Notes: generated from the sequence alone by a model not told the origin. 64,000 nucleotides of DNA from Phorcus lineatus (GCA_921293015.1 OV121090.1:1922001-1986000), one strand, 5' to 3'; positions 21,501-32,381 are shown, counted from the stretch's first letter. Numbers and translations are program-made.

Positions 21501-24500
21501 AGGCATGGATGATGAAATGATTCATTATTGAGATTAATAGTAATAGTAATGATAATAAAATGATAGTAATAATATTAAAGATATTGATAATAACAACAAC
21601 AACGATAATGATAATAACAATACTCTTGCAAAATCCATGAAAAAACAGGCAAGATTGCATTTATGTAAACATATCTTGTATTTTCAGCAAATGACTAAAC
21701 TCGGAAAGACAAAGACCTACCTGGAAAATCTGGTCAAGAACAAAGACTCTTTTAGAAACACCTACGAGAAGGCCATTATTGTTTTCGCCCTGCGATTGGC
21801 CGAGAGCAACTTCGCGGAACAGCTCCTCCAGGATATAAACAGTACGTTACAGACTTATCTGTGTTGCTCTTAAAGGCACTACAGCACCGTTTCTTATTGA
21901 GTGAAGAGTTTTCATTAAGTATGTTTCATTCTAAAGATTTTTTTTCGCATAAAGGAGATGTAAACTTGACCAAATAAATCAAAGGGGCTGAAGGTTAATA
22001 ATTTTAAGAAAATCAGTAAGAACGTCTTTGTCAAAAGTTTGTCACCTGAGTGCTCTATTTCCACTTTTGGTGAAAATTGACTTTGAGTGTTCCAGGTAAT
22101 TTGGAGGGTGTAATCTATCCCTACCCAAATTTTCAAGGCGAAATTTAACTTAGAAAATTGTTTTCCACAGATTTCCTTTGTTCTAACTCCAAACATTTCA
22201 ACAGTTCCTTAGATCATTTACCTAATCCAATCATCACGGTTGATTTAGTCACATGACATGGACATAGAACAATTTGGAACTGACTTAAACTCCTTGGTTA
22301 AAATGATGATGTAATCCATTTAAATTATATTTTAAGTACAAAACAGATTTTTTTTTCGCATAAAGGAGGGGTAAACTTGACCAAATAAATCAAAGGTGCT
22401 GAAGTGCTTAAGGTTCCTAATGTTAAGAAAGTCAGGAAGAATTTCTGTGTCAAAGTTGTTGATTTTGCACTATTAATGTTTTTCATTTGCTATCCTACTA
22501 ACAAGAAGACCATCTCTGCTGACCGAGTTCCCTTTCTTTAAAGTGACAGTTCTTCAGGATCGGAGCGACCTTATCTTAAGCCGATTTACCATTTCAACAG
22601 TGATTTACATTCTACTGATGACAAGAAATACATAAGATTTTAGCTCTTTTATACTCCTCTTCTTCTTATCGAATGCTCCAGATGATGAGAAGCCGTGGGA
22701 GAAGGCGCCTGTGGAACCGAAGCCAATGCCTCTTGATGATGCCCGACCAGCTCTATTTGACTACCGTCCACCCGAGGCAAAACCGACCGACATTGAGACC
22801 TGGTCCTACGTGCTACTTACCTATGCCAAAGACAAGGATCTTGCTGGCGGAAATGAGATCATGAAATGGCTCATTGAGCAGCAAAATGATGGCGGTGGCT
22901 TCAAGAGCACACAGGTACTATTTTTAGCGATTTTGATCGTGTTTGAATAATGTTAGATTAATCGTGTTTGAATAATGTTTGATTAATCGTGTTTGAATAA
23001 TGTTTGATTAATCATGTTTGAATAATGTTGGATTAATCATGTTTGAATAATGTTTCATTGATTGTGTTTGAATAATGTTTGATTAATCATGTTTGAATAA
23101 TGTTTGATTAATCATGTTTGAATAATGTTTGACTGATTGTGTTTGAATAATGTTTGATCGTGTTTGAATAATGTTTGATTGTGAATAATGTTTGATTGTG
23201 AATAATGTTTGATTACGTTTGAATAATGTTTGATTGTGTTTGACTCACAGGACACCGTGCTTGGACTTCAAGCTCTGGCTGATTATGCAGCTCTTGCCTA
23301 CACTGCGCCAAAGACGGACATCTCGCTCTTCGTGACGGCCAGGGCGCCATCTGGGGACAAGTCGCACACTTTCTTTGTCCAGAAGGAAAAGCTACTTTTA
23401 CTTCAGTCCCATCAGGTAATAGAGACAAATCTGAACAGAATCTATAGCTATAGAACACATAAATAAACTGAGTGAAGGAAAAGAGATTTGAATTGGTCAA
23501 ACATTTACAAACACTAGTGATGTGGATATATTTGAGAGATACAGGAGCCTCAAACATCGTGATTTTAACAAAAAGATACCATATCGCCGTGAAGTGTAAT
23601 ACTGTTATCAAACTTTTCTCTTTTTGGAATTCTTCTAAAAGATCCCTTGGTCCACAGAGTTGAAGTCTTGTGAACCTGACCCTTGTCCAAGGGTCCTGGT
23701 GATTATAAGATTTGAGGTCTCCCCCTATCTATGTAGGTTTATAACTTCTGGTTCACTGCCAATCTTCTATGGTAATCTTACTCTTAATCACAGCCCAGCT
23801 AGAGCCTACTGTCTATTTTATCACAGTAGTGTACACGGGTCTGCTAAGTTGTACTGATTTGATCTTTATCAATGTCAAACAAATTTAAGATATAACTTCA
23901 TGATACAAAAATCTGACAATAAAGTACATAAAAAAGTGAAAGCTAATTTTTTGAAACATTATGAAAATTTGTAGAGGATGAATTTTAGTTGATACTTTTG
24001 AAGGGTCATTAAAATAGTACATGTAACTAGTTTATTACATTTCAGTTAAAAAATAAACCAACATTCAGAGGATTTGACTTTTATCAAAAAATAATTATTG
24101 TCATATTTGGATGAAAAGAAGGGTTGTTTTAATGAAAATCAAATCTATACAGTGTTTAAAATGTATTCAAGCTTAATAGAATATACTGAGAATCATAGAG
24201 GGCCTCTTTATGGCGATGTTTTTACTAATGAATGATAATAATTTTGTATTCACAAGACTAGATATATAATGGATTATGAATTGTTTTTCAGTTCCCTGAC
24301 GACACAACATCTATAGAGCTGTATGCTAATGGAAGCGGACTCGCCATCGTCAATGTAAATATTTCTATATAACATAATTTGTTCTAATAAATATAATTCT
24401 TGATCTTGGCCAGATATGATGGTAGAGTTAAAACCATGAAAATAATTTAATGGAAACTTTTAAATAATTTGTTTGAAATTAGACTTGGGCTGATAAAAAA

Positions 24501-27500
24501 TATTCTTTAAGAATTGAAAGAAATGACAATGTTTCCTATTAACATTTATTTTACAATAAAATGTATTTGTTATTTATGATAATGTTCTCTCTTGTCAATG
24601 TAAATACTAAATAGAAGTGTAAATACTAAACTTGGATGTCATTCTATATATGGCTGTTTATGTTTTGAACCATGCTCATATGCAAGTGAATTATATCTCA
24701 ATTTCATATTTATATTAATATTATGTTTTCATTTTAACATTCTATTGTGCTTTGATGATGTGAATAAACTTCCTATAGGAAAAGCAGCGTGACTATGTTC
24801 AAAGGGATAAAAATAGATAGATATAACTTTCAGAGTATTTCGGTCATATCCTCACCAAATGGTCGGACAATTAACAGCTCGTAAAATTGCACGTTCTCTT
24901 GCCGTGTTAGTGCTTATGATAAATTGTTAAAAGCTAACCAATGACATTAAAGTAGAAAGAATGGTTCACAGCTGTTATTTGCCCCTAGCTTCTGATACCA
25001 AAAGAACTTGTGATTAGCTAATTTCTCACAGAACATGCGACTATAGGGGCTGTTCTCAGACCATAGTGCAGAGGAGACCTCAAGATAAATTGAGTTCATA
25101 GACTGGTAGAGGTTTTAATTTGAAAGTTTTATTCCTCTGAACATGGTAAATTCTTATAGAAAGCTATAATGGGTTCTTATGTCTCAAGAAATGTGTGCGC
25201 TAGTGCCCTTAATGAGACTGGTTGGACAGACTGTAGTTGAATGTGCTGGTTAATGCTGTACAGGTGAGGTGGAACTACAACACCATGAAGGAACCAATGA
25301 TAATGACAGACAAGAAGATCAAGGGCTCTGTGAAAACAAACAAGATTGACGACAATCATTTCGTCATCAGGGGCTGTGTCTCGTAAGTACCTGGATCTCA
25401 GATAACCGGAAACCTTGCTATCCAGACGCAAATTTTTGGAACCATGTCTGTACATTTGCACTGATTCAGATAACCGAACAACTCACTATCCGTACAATTT
25501 TCACCTGTAATCAAATCGTCCTGATAATTGACTTTCGACTGTATACACAAAACTTTTGCAGTTAAGGCACTGAGCATTTTGATATTTCATTAGTTTTAAT
25601 TTTCATCATTATGTATGAGTTTGTGGAAAATATGTATTGTCTCAAACAGTGAAACATCTGATTGCTTACCCAAATTATCTTTATTTGGACAAGGTGTCAC
25701 TTAGCAAGTGAAAATACAGGTGGACATTTTATTGTGAAGACCTTTTTAATGACGGGATGTTCATCCAATTGTCAGTCAATCAAAGGATAATTCCTCGTAA
25801 ACCCTCCCCCCCTCCCCTCATCTTTGTCCATACAAAACTTTTATTTTAAACATTTTGGCTGTCTATAATTTAATAAAAGTATATTAATATATTAATAATT
25901 CTATTCCCAGAACAATGGACAAGGACCTGGGCATGACAACTAACAAACTGCACATCCAGTCTGGCTATGAAGTGACCAACAAGGAGGAGCTGGTCAAGGG
26001 CAATGTGAGGGTGGACATCGACGAGCAACAAGTGGTCATCTACTACAATGACGTAAGATGCTTATCACTTAACATGATAACAATGATAAAGTAAAAAAAT
26101 AGTTCAGTGCAGCTTTCGAAACATGTTTTGGACCTTACAAGCAAGCAGGACTTTTGTTTGAAAAATCAACCAGCCTCTTCTCCAGCTGGCTCTATCTGAA
26201 ATTAACCAGCAATTGGCAGTTTTTCTGAACACTGATTCAGTGTACGTAGGATCTACCCCGTGTTTGCAAGGAAGTCAAAGGCTCAGTACAGATAGACAGA
26301 AAACTTCAGAGAGGCAGAGAATATTAAAGTTATGACTAGCGAGAATACAAGAGCTCAGGGAGGTAGGAAATATAAGAGCTCAGCAAGGCAGGGAATATAA
26401 ACGTTCTGATAAGAGAGAATACAAGAGCTCAGGGAAGTAGGAAATATAAAAGCTCAGCGAGGCAGGGAATATAAAAGTTCTGATTAGAGGAAATACAAGA
26501 GCTCAGGGAAGTAGGAAATATAAAAGCTCAGCGAGACAGGGAATATAAAAGTTCTGATAAGAGGGAATATAAGAGCTCAGGGAGGTAGGAAATATAAAAG
26601 CTCAGGGAGGCAGGGAATATAAAAGTTCTGATAAGAGAGAATAAAAGAGCTCAGAGAGGTAGGTAATATATAACTGAAGATTAGAAGGAAACCCAAAGTT
26701 TCAGTATGGAGCAGTAATGACAGGTTAGACCTGAATGCAATGAGATTTACACTCAATGTAGCATGCTCAGTCTGGTCTGAGGCAACCAGCTGCAGTATTT
26801 TGAAATGCTCTGTATGATGTCCCCATTGATAGCTTCATGCCTGTATGGTTCAAATTTTCAGGTTGGTGAGAATGAACAGTGTGCCCAAGTCAAGGTGATG
26901 AAGTCCATGGACTTGCCAGTGAACAACGCACAACCGGCCGCCATGACAGTTCAGGCATACTACCAGCCAGGTGACTCATTCAGTTCCCTTTTGAACAGAT
27001 AGAAAAAGTTCAGATACAACTTCCTTCCTGTCCGACACCTGTGTACAATTATTGTACTTTAGTGTGTGACACCCTCATATAGCATCCTCTGTATATCTAA
27101 CACCCTTTAATGATGCCCAAACCACTTTCTTGTCAATCTGTATATGTTGTCAAACCCTTTGAACCATCCATTTAGACACAGTGCATATTGACAAGGATAG
27201 AGGGACATTGTATTCACGGACATTGTATTCACTGGCAAACATTTATCTTAAAAATTCCTTGTTATTATACAGAAGTTCTAAATTCTTTTTTAAAAATTCC
27301 TTAATTCTTTATAGAGGTTTTCAACGAGGTTTCGTTAATGTTGAGAGAAATGATTGAGGTTTAATAATTATCTCTATGGTTTATATAAAAATCCCTTGCT
27401 ATTTTACAGAGGTTTTCAACGAGGTTTCATAAATGTTGAGAAAATGATTGAGGTTTAATAGTTATCTATGGTTTATATAAAAAATCCCTTGCTATTTTAC

Positions 27501-29201
27501 AGAGGTTTTCAATGAGGTTTCATAAATGTTAAGAGAAATGATTGAGGTTTCATAATTATCTCTATGGTTTATATAAAAATTCCTTGCTATTTTACAGAGG
27601 TTTTCAACGAGGTTTCATAAATGTTTAGAGAAATGATTGAGATTTAATAACTATCTCTATGGTTTATATAAAAATCCCTTGTTATTTTACAGAGGTTTTC
27701 AATGAGGTTTCATAAATGTTAAGAGAAATGATTGAGCTTTAATAATTATCTCTATGGTTTATATAAAAATTCCTTGCTATTTTACAGAGGTTTTCAACGA
27801 GGTTTCATAAATGTTGAGAGAAATTATTGAGGTTTAATAATTATCTCTATGGTTTATATAAAAATTCCTTGTTATTTTACAGAGGTTTTCAACGAGGTTT
27901 CATAAATGTTGAGAGAAATGATTGAGGTTTAATAATTATCTCTATGGTTTATATAAAAATCCCTTGCTATTTTACAGAGGTTTTCAACGAGGTTTCATAA
28001 ATGTTGAGAGAAATGATTGAGATTTAATAATTATCTCTATGGTTTATATAAAAATTCCTTGCTATTTTACAGAGGTTTTCAACGAGGTTTCATAAATGTT
28101 GAGAGAAATGATTGAGGTTTAATAATTATCTCTATGGTTTATATAAAAATTCCTTGTTATTTTACAGAGGTTTTCAACGAGGTTTCATAAATGTTGAGAG
28201 AAATGATTGAGGTTTAATAATTATCTCTATGGTTTATATAAAAATCCCTTGCTATTTTACAGAGGTTTTCAACGAGGTTTCATAAATGTTGAGAGAAATG
28301 ATTGAGGTTTAATAATTATCTCTATGGTTTATATAAAAATTCCTTGTTATTTTACAGAGGTTTTCAACGAGGTTTCATAAATGTTGAGAGAAATGATTGA
28401 GGTTTAATAATTATCTCTATGGTTTATATAAAAATCCCTTGCTATTTTACAGAGGTTTTCAACGAGGTTTCATAAATGTTGAGAGAAATGATTGAGATTT
28501 AATAATTATCTCTATGGTTTATATAAAAATTCCTTGCTATTTTACAGAGGTTTTCAACGAGGTTTCATAAATGTTGAGAGAAATGATTGAGGTTTAATAA
28601 TTATCTCTATGGTTTATATAAAAATTCCTTGTTATTTTACAGAGGTTTTCAACGAGGTTTCATAAATGTTGAGAGAAATGATTGAGGTTTAATAATTATC
28701 TCTATGGTTTATATAAAAATCCCTTGCTATTTTACAGAGGTTTTCAACGAGGTTTCATAAATGTTGAGAGAAATGATTGAGATTTAATAATTATCTCTAT
28801 GGTTTATATAAAAATTCCTTGTTATTTTACAGAGGTTTTCAACGAGGTTTCATAAATGTTGAGAGAAATGATTGAGCTTTAATAATTATCTCTATGGTTT
28901 ATATAAAAATCCCTTGTTATTTTACAGAGGTTTTCAACGAGTTTTCATAAATGTTGAGAGAAATGATTGAGGTATAATAATTATCTCTTTGGTTTATATA
29001 AAAATCCCTTGCTATTTTACAGAGGTTTTCAACGAGGTCTTGTACACAGTTGAAGACTCTGTGGAGGTCGACATCTGCACAGTGTGCCAGCCCGTGTACT
29101 GTCCCAAGCGATGTTCTACCAGCGAGGCCTCAACGCCGTTCCGTGGAGTGCTTCTCTCTGCCTGTATCGCCCTCCTCTGCAGCCTCATTGTGGCTCTGTA
29201 G
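12450..29201 (+). CDS. Thioester-containing protein, CD109/TEP type, 3' half (17 exons)
   Basis: This is an A2M/C3-family protein whose reactive thioester would bind covalently to targets in immune defence or protease capture. Exons: 12450-12567, 12994-13107, 13440-13541, 14735-14875, 15496-15637, 17539-17715, 19461-19542, 20645-20801, 21418-21498, 21688-21841, 22682-22914, 23251-23415, 24292-24354, 25264-25382, 25911-26052, 26862-26970, 29023-29201. All junctions use AG/GT and the phases join to 759 codons. Domain order: [13 protein letters not shown] block of the A2M domain, CUB/MG segments, thioester domain with GCGEQ (17595-17609), a downstream His in VIHQEM (20787-20789), receptor-binding domain ending AYYQPE, a Cys-rich tail, and a hydrophobic C-terminus typical of a GPI signal. 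The GPI signal points to CD109-like or insect-TEP-like membrane attachment. The signal peptide and MG1-6 half lie upstream of the window. Confidence 0.93.
12994..13107 (+). CDS. TEP exon b
   Basis: Encodes [20 protein letters not shown], the family's FQPFF...Y(S)(V/I)(V/I)RGE block. Phase 0 at both ends. Confidence 0.92.
13440..13541 (+). CDS. TEP exon c
   Basis: Encodes [14 protein letters not shown], a beta-sandwich strand after the RGE block. Phase 0 in and out. Confidence 0.88.
13960..14700. other. Intronic sequence with an A-rich/AAT stretch
   Basis: An A-run and (AAT) repeats at about 13967-13990 are followed by 'TTTATTACCCCAAAGGGAAT', which looks like a retroposon 3' end on the opposite strand. 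No ORF supports a family call. Confidence 0.3.
14735..14875 (+). CDS. TEP exon d
   Basis: Encodes a segment ending with KTVLVK, matching the 'LG...I.V.A....D.....LLVKPEG' region of the family. Clear pyrimidine tract before the acceptor. Confidence 0.9.
15496..15637 (+). CDS. TEP exon e
   Basis: Starts [16 protein letters not shown], the conserved PEG motif that opens the CUB-like insert, and ends in the strand before the thioester domain. Confidence 0.9.
15645..15672. repeat. (TA)n microsatellite
   Basis: Uninterrupted AT dinucleotides immediately after the exon e donor. Confidence 0.8.
15673..17538. other. Large TEP intron without recognised elements
   Basis: Contains a G-run near 16198-16230 but no framed exon or transposon end that I could identify. 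Confidence 0.4.
17539..17715 (+). CDS. TEP exon f: thioester site
   Basis: Encodes [20 protein letters not shown]. The Cys and Gln of GCGEQ form the internal thioester. Followed by YLTATSRLT, the first helices of the alpha-alpha toroid. Confidence 0.97.
17852..18412 (+). repeat. 39-bp minisatellite in TEP intron
   Basis: About 14 copies of a 39-bp unit containing GGAGAGGGAGTCTGTGTCTG. The period is a multiple of three, so several frames stay open on both strands (a [13 protein letters not shown] repeat and others). Codon-level drift is random and no splice signals frame it, so it is intronic satellite. Confidence 0.92.
18592..19358 (+). repeat. 14-bp minisatellite in TEP intron
   Basis: About 54 copies of CAGATTCCACCTCT with CAGATTCTACCTCT and CAGGTTCCACCTCT variants. 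The 305-codon open frame ([14 protein letters not shown] repeats) is a by-product of 14 bp x 3 = 42 bp. It ends about 100 bp before exon g. Confidence 0.93.
19461..19542 (+). CDS. TEP exon g
   Basis: Encodes [20 protein letters not shown] then GNGSTW, the classic helix after the thioester. The Trp codon is split with the next exon. Confidence 0.95.
20262..20605 (+). mobile_element. tRNA-derived SINE, copy 1
   Basis: Head with a diverged A box and a good B box (GGTTCGATCCC at about 20336), then a body shared with 31312-31605: 'GACTCGGCAACTTTGTCTAC', 'GGTTTGGGTGCAAT', 'TTCTCCCTGCAATAATACTA'. It ends in (CCTCA/CCTCG) repeats. Inserted 40 bp upstream of TEP exon h, in the same orientation. Confidence 0.85.
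20645..20801 (+). CDS. TEP exon h: catalytic His
   Basis: Encodes [12 protein letters not shown] and GRVIHQEML. The His is at the position of the residue that directs thioester chemistry toward hydroxyl targets in C3- and TEP1-like proteins. Confidence 0.94.
21418..21498 (+). CDS. TEP exon i
   Basis: Encodes [20 protein letters not shown], a thioester-domain helix pair. Phase 0 at both ends. Confidence 0.92.
21528..21625. repeat. (RAT/AAC)n trinucleotide-rich microsatellite
   Basis: Degenerate GAT/AAT/AAC trinucleotides in the intron between exons i and j. Confidence 0.75.
21688..21841 (+). CDS. TEP exon j
   Basis: Encodes [18 protein letters not shown], the Y...A(I/L)..YAL helix of the toroid. 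Confidence 0.93.
21937..22467 (+). repeat. Duplicated intronic segment
   Basis: The block starting TTTTTTTTCGCATAAAGGAG at about 21940 recurs at about 22350. Both continue through GTAAACTTGACCAAATAAAT and a diverged 60-bp tail. Unit about 110 bp, copies 410 bp apart, in the intron between exons j and k. Confidence 0.75.
22682..22914 (+). CDS. TEP exon k
   Basis: Carries a Pro/Asp-rich linker and then [16 protein letters not shown] and [16 protein letters not shown], the QR..NGGF.STQDT motif split at its end by an intron. Confidence 0.94.
22925..23240 (+). repeat. About 24-bp minisatellite abutting TEP exon l acceptor
   Basis: About 14 copies of GTTTGAATAATGTTTGATTA plus a variable four-base end. 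The array runs into the pyrimidine tract of the exon l acceptor (TTTGACTCACAG), so its last units form the branch-site region. Confidence 0.88.
23251..23415 (+). CDS. TEP exon l
   Basis: Starts [15 protein letters not shown], completing the STQDT motif. End of the toroid and return to the CUB strands. Confidence 0.94.
24292..24354 (+). CDS. TEP exon m
   Basis: Short exon (21 codons) encoding [15 protein letters not shown], the GxGxAxVq strand of the CUB domain. Confidence 0.88.
25264..25382 (+). CDS. TEP exon n
   Basis: Starts VRWNYNT, the '(V/L)..YN' strand that follows the previous exon in the family; a less conserved linker follows. Confidence 0.88.
25911..26052 (+). CDS. TEP exon o: receptor-binding domain
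   Basis: Encodes [16 protein letters not shown] and [11 protein letters not shown], matching the 'M.i.D..l.SGf.p......l' pattern of the C-terminal A2M receptor-binding domain. Confidence 0.9.
26330..26668 (+). repeat. Minisatellite of about 25-bp subunits in 75-bp groups
   Basis: Alternating subunits 'AGAGCTCAGGGAGGTAGG', 'AAGCTCAGCGAGGCAGGG' and 'AAGTTCTGATAAGAG', each with AATATAA, repeat as a higher-order trio about 4-5 times. In the intron before exon p. Confidence 0.82.
26862..26970 (+). CDS. TEP exon p
   Basis: Encodes [20 protein letters not shown] and MTVQAYYQP, the C..f....V.N.q.a.v.vyDYY.P end of the receptor-binding domain. The last codon is split; with the genuine final exon it becomes Glu. 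Confidence 0.93.
27311..29022 (+). repeat. 95-bp tandem array of duplicated 3' splice sites
   Basis: About 18 units precede the genuine final exon. Each has an AT-rich lead, 'CTTGCTATTTTACAG', then the first 16 bases of the final exon (AGGTTTTCAACGAGGT), then 'TTCATAAATGTTGAG'. Spacing is 94-96 bp from 27406 onward. Joined to exon p, nearly every unit reads E-V-F-N-E-V-S-stop (one unit has ATG for ACG but the same protein; the first, at 27314, reads on for nine more residues). The array is therefore a ladder of potential alternative terminal exons. It may regulate isoform choice or simply be tolerated. Confidence 0.93.
29023..29201 (+). CDS. TEP final exon: Cys-rich tail and GPI signal
   Basis: Continues the frame as [17 protein letters not shown], followed by a CxxC...C...C cluster and a Ser/Thr-rich stretch. 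It ends with [16 protein letters not shown] at the stop. A small-residue spacer plus a hydrophobic end is a GPI-attachment signal, so the full-length isoform should be tethered to the cell surface. The first 16 bases (AGGTTTTCAACGAGGT) are copied in every unit of the preceding array. Confidence 0.93.
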
Positions 29202-30649
29202 GGTGACAAGAGTTACTTGCCCTTGTCATAGTTTCTGCATTTTGAAATTTTGACAGAAAAAAAATCAAATCAATTCAGCTGTTTTTTTATGAAGTTGTAA
29301 TGAAGTTGTTTTTCGATAACTCTCCTAATTCTAAAATCAATCAATTTTAAAAATCAAAACGACTGATTAATAAGAGCTTTTCATGACAGGGGCAAAAACT
29401 ATGGATTGAATTACTTTGTGACAAATACTGTGTAAAAAAGCTATTAGAGGGGAATTAGTTAAGCCATAATTATTTGACAATTGGATGATTTTGTAAATAT
29501 CCATGACAATGAAAGTTTCTAGTATCCTCAAAAAGACTTTGATATGAATAATTTAAATATTTTTTTTATTAATGAGAAATTCATGAATTAAAACTATCAA
29601 GTGTTTTGGAAAATCTTTTTTAGCCCCATACTTGCTGAGGACTAACCTTGTTGCAAAAACAAAACTTTGTTTCAAATATTGATATGCATATTATGAAATT
29701 GTATTTTGACATTCCGCTGTGTTGTGATAAAACCTTTTAGAGATCGTAAATATTATGATCAGGTTATTATCTTGAGTCTTGTAGTTCTAACCCATTAAAC
29801 CACGCTTATTAAATTAACCATATTCAATTCAGTAACAATAATCGTGAATTGAATATAGTTAATCTACATATTTATGTTTCGATACTCCCAAGCACCAGCG
29901 TGCTCAATTGCTGTAAAATTTCAAAAATAATTTTGACACTTGATGTATATTTACTTACTGATATACATATATATCCATATATATATACATACACTTGTTC
30001 ACATACATACATACGTATACCTATAGTTATTAATTTCTATATAGTTTTGATTACCAGGTGGTGCAGGTCACATTAAGAAATCAATCTTGTAATGTTTTTT
30101 AAGAATTATGATTTTATTTGTCTATGTTTGATAAAGCCAAATTTGTGTTCATGGATATGAGCATAATACTGGCTAGCCTTTGACAATGTTAATTACGAAA
30201 GGATTTTGTACTTCATCAAGATTGTCAATTTATGAAATTTATTCTTATGTACATAGTTTACTTTATTTTGCCCGTTTAGAATTTTTTTTCTCAAAATTTG
30301 TATCTAATTTTCTACGTTCTCTTTAAATGCGGTTTGAACTATAAAATTTTAAAATTTTAAAATTTACAACTATTTATTTCCATTTGTTATTAGAGATGTT
30401 TTATAATTTGTGAATATAATAATTGATATTGATTTATATATATTTATGTATATATTTTGATATTGATAATTGGGTGAATCTAAAAGACAAATTTATTTTT
30501 CATACTTACCATAAATTGATGATTTTTTCCGTCAAAGAAATGTTTTGTCAATCGTGAATTCTTGAATTGTTTATATGTTGATATCTGTGCCTTCATCATT
30601 AACACATGTGATTTTCTAATTAGAGTTTTTATTGAATGTCCCTAATAAA
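29202..30649 (+). other. Probable TEP 3' UTR
   Basis: No ORF or transposon was seen. The first canonical AATAAA downstream of the stop is at 30644-30649, so the 3' UTR could be about 1.45 kb; use of variant signals further upstream is possible. Confidence 0.4.
30644..30649 (+). terminator. Candidate TEP poly(A) signal
   Basis: AATAAA followed by a T-rich stretch (CTTTTTGTAGTC), on the coding strand of the TEP gene. Confidence 0.4.
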
Positions 30650-31311
30650 CTTTTTGTAGTCTTATGTTTCTTGAGTTTTTAATTCCTAAAATGGGACAAA
30701 TTCATATCCAGGAAGAAAATGTATCTTTTGGTAAAAATGTACTATAGAAATATTTGATGTGTTTATGGAATCTTAACCCTTTGATTAGAAATAGTATAGA
30801 AAACAGAATGAATTATTGTGCAAGACACTGAGGAAATGTGGGAACATATGACTTATACCTCATTCCAGCTCTTGGTTGTACAGACTAACAAAATACTTTT
30901 GCTGCTATAAAACCTTGTGTTGCTTAACTTCCACCCATTTGTATATATTGCTTCTGATTTAATTAAAATCAAATTATGAATTTCTGCATTAGCGTACAGA
31001 CGGAAAACTTGTTCTCTCTTTTTAATGAGATTGATTAGTTCTCCAAAGTTATAGAAGATATTGAAATCAACCAACTCTTCTGTAATTATGCAGGTCATCA
31101 TTTTAATAACATTTGTCGAGGTCACCCAAACAGAACAGTATTATACTGTAACAACAATGTCTGATTAGTAGAAGTTGATGTGGACCAGGAGTCCCCCATT
31201 TTTGTAGACAGGAAAACAAGTAAGAGAATCAGTATTTTGATAAACCGGTATATTTGCTGCAAAACTAGACACTAAAGCTGTCTCTGTGGAGGCTGGTTCC
31301 ATTTTCTTTAT
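30650..31311. other. Intergenic, nothing recognised
   Basis: AT-rich spacer between the convergent genes. Confidence 0.4.
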
Positions 31312-31605
31312 GGGGGCAGGATAGCGCAGTGGTTAGCGCGTTGGACTTTGGATACAGAGGTCCGTGTTTCAAATCCCTCAGGGGCTCGGCAACTTTATCT
31401 GCAGTAGAGAACTGTTTTACTAGCAGTCAGGTTTGGGTGCAATATTGCACTGAATTTCAGCGCAGTACCATCGCTAGTTCCAGCTCATCACAATGCATAG
31501 CCATAATGGTGTTGCGGGCGTTCTCCCTGCAATAATACTAGCGGCCGCGATATAAGTGAAATCCTTTTGAATGTGGCCTAAACCCCATATCACCTCACCT
31601 CCATT
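31312..31605 (+). mobile_element. tRNA-derived SINE, copy 2
   Basis: Better-preserved tRNA-like head: A box in 'TAGCGCAGTGGTTAGCGCG' (31321-31339) and B box 'GTTTCAAATCC' (about 31367). The body is collinear with copy 1 at 20262-20605 and it also ends in CACCTCACCTCC. It lies between the two convergent genes. Confidence 0.88.
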
Positions 31606-32219
31606 CCCTTTTGGTTTTGCATTTGTCAGGAGAGCTCGTCATGTACCTGCATTAGCTGTAAGTGATTTTCGGAGTTGCGAACAAGAGTGGAAATAACCAG
31701 CAGGTTGATGTTGTCCACCCACCTTCCATACATCCAAACAGATATCAGATACTGCCGAGCCTCGTACTGGTTGGCTTGGAGTGCAAAGGTCAACTTATAC
31801 GACCAATGGACACAATCATACTCAGAACGTAGGTAGGAATGCTGTATTCAATCTGATTTCATGATAGTAGTTTAAAAAGTAGTAGACAAATTGAGAATGG
31901 AATTGTGATCATAAACGACAAGGTTTTACTGCATAACATCAGAAACATTTTATACTAATTAACAGTTTAAAAGTGAAAGAAACATCGATTTAATAACAAT
32001 GGTTCAACTTGCTGGTAAACAAACACTTAATGAGCTAGTGATATGACTAATGAACATAAACGGTTATCAAAACAAAGAAGAATTGGTTGTTGATAACCTA
32101 TCACATAATGGTGCTATGTATAACACAGCTGAATTTTATAAGCATCATTGACTTAATTATCACCATCATATTATTTATGGTTGAATTTAAAAACATTATC
32201 ATTTTTCTTAAATACAGTC

Positions 32220-32300
32220 AAACGAAAAAGTAAATGACAACCCGATTACAATTTCATACTTCATATAATGATCCGTGAAAGATATATAATGATCCGTAAG

Positions 32301-32331
<31 letters not shown>

Positions 32332-32381
32332 ACGTATCATTATATGAAGTATGATATTGCAATCGGGTTACTTTTTCGTTT
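32220..32381. repeat. Foldback with (TA)n centre
   Basis: Arms run from AACGAAAAAGTAA...CCCGATTACAATTTCATAC to its near-exact reverse complement ending TTACTTTTTCGTT, around a TA microsatellite at about 32300-32328. This is a non-autonomous DNA-element or cruciform-type palindrome. Confidence 0.8.

Noticed and set aside
22925-23240. CRISPR-like regular repeats
   Set aside because: Units are adjacent with no unique spacers, in a eukaryotic intron; it is a minisatellite.
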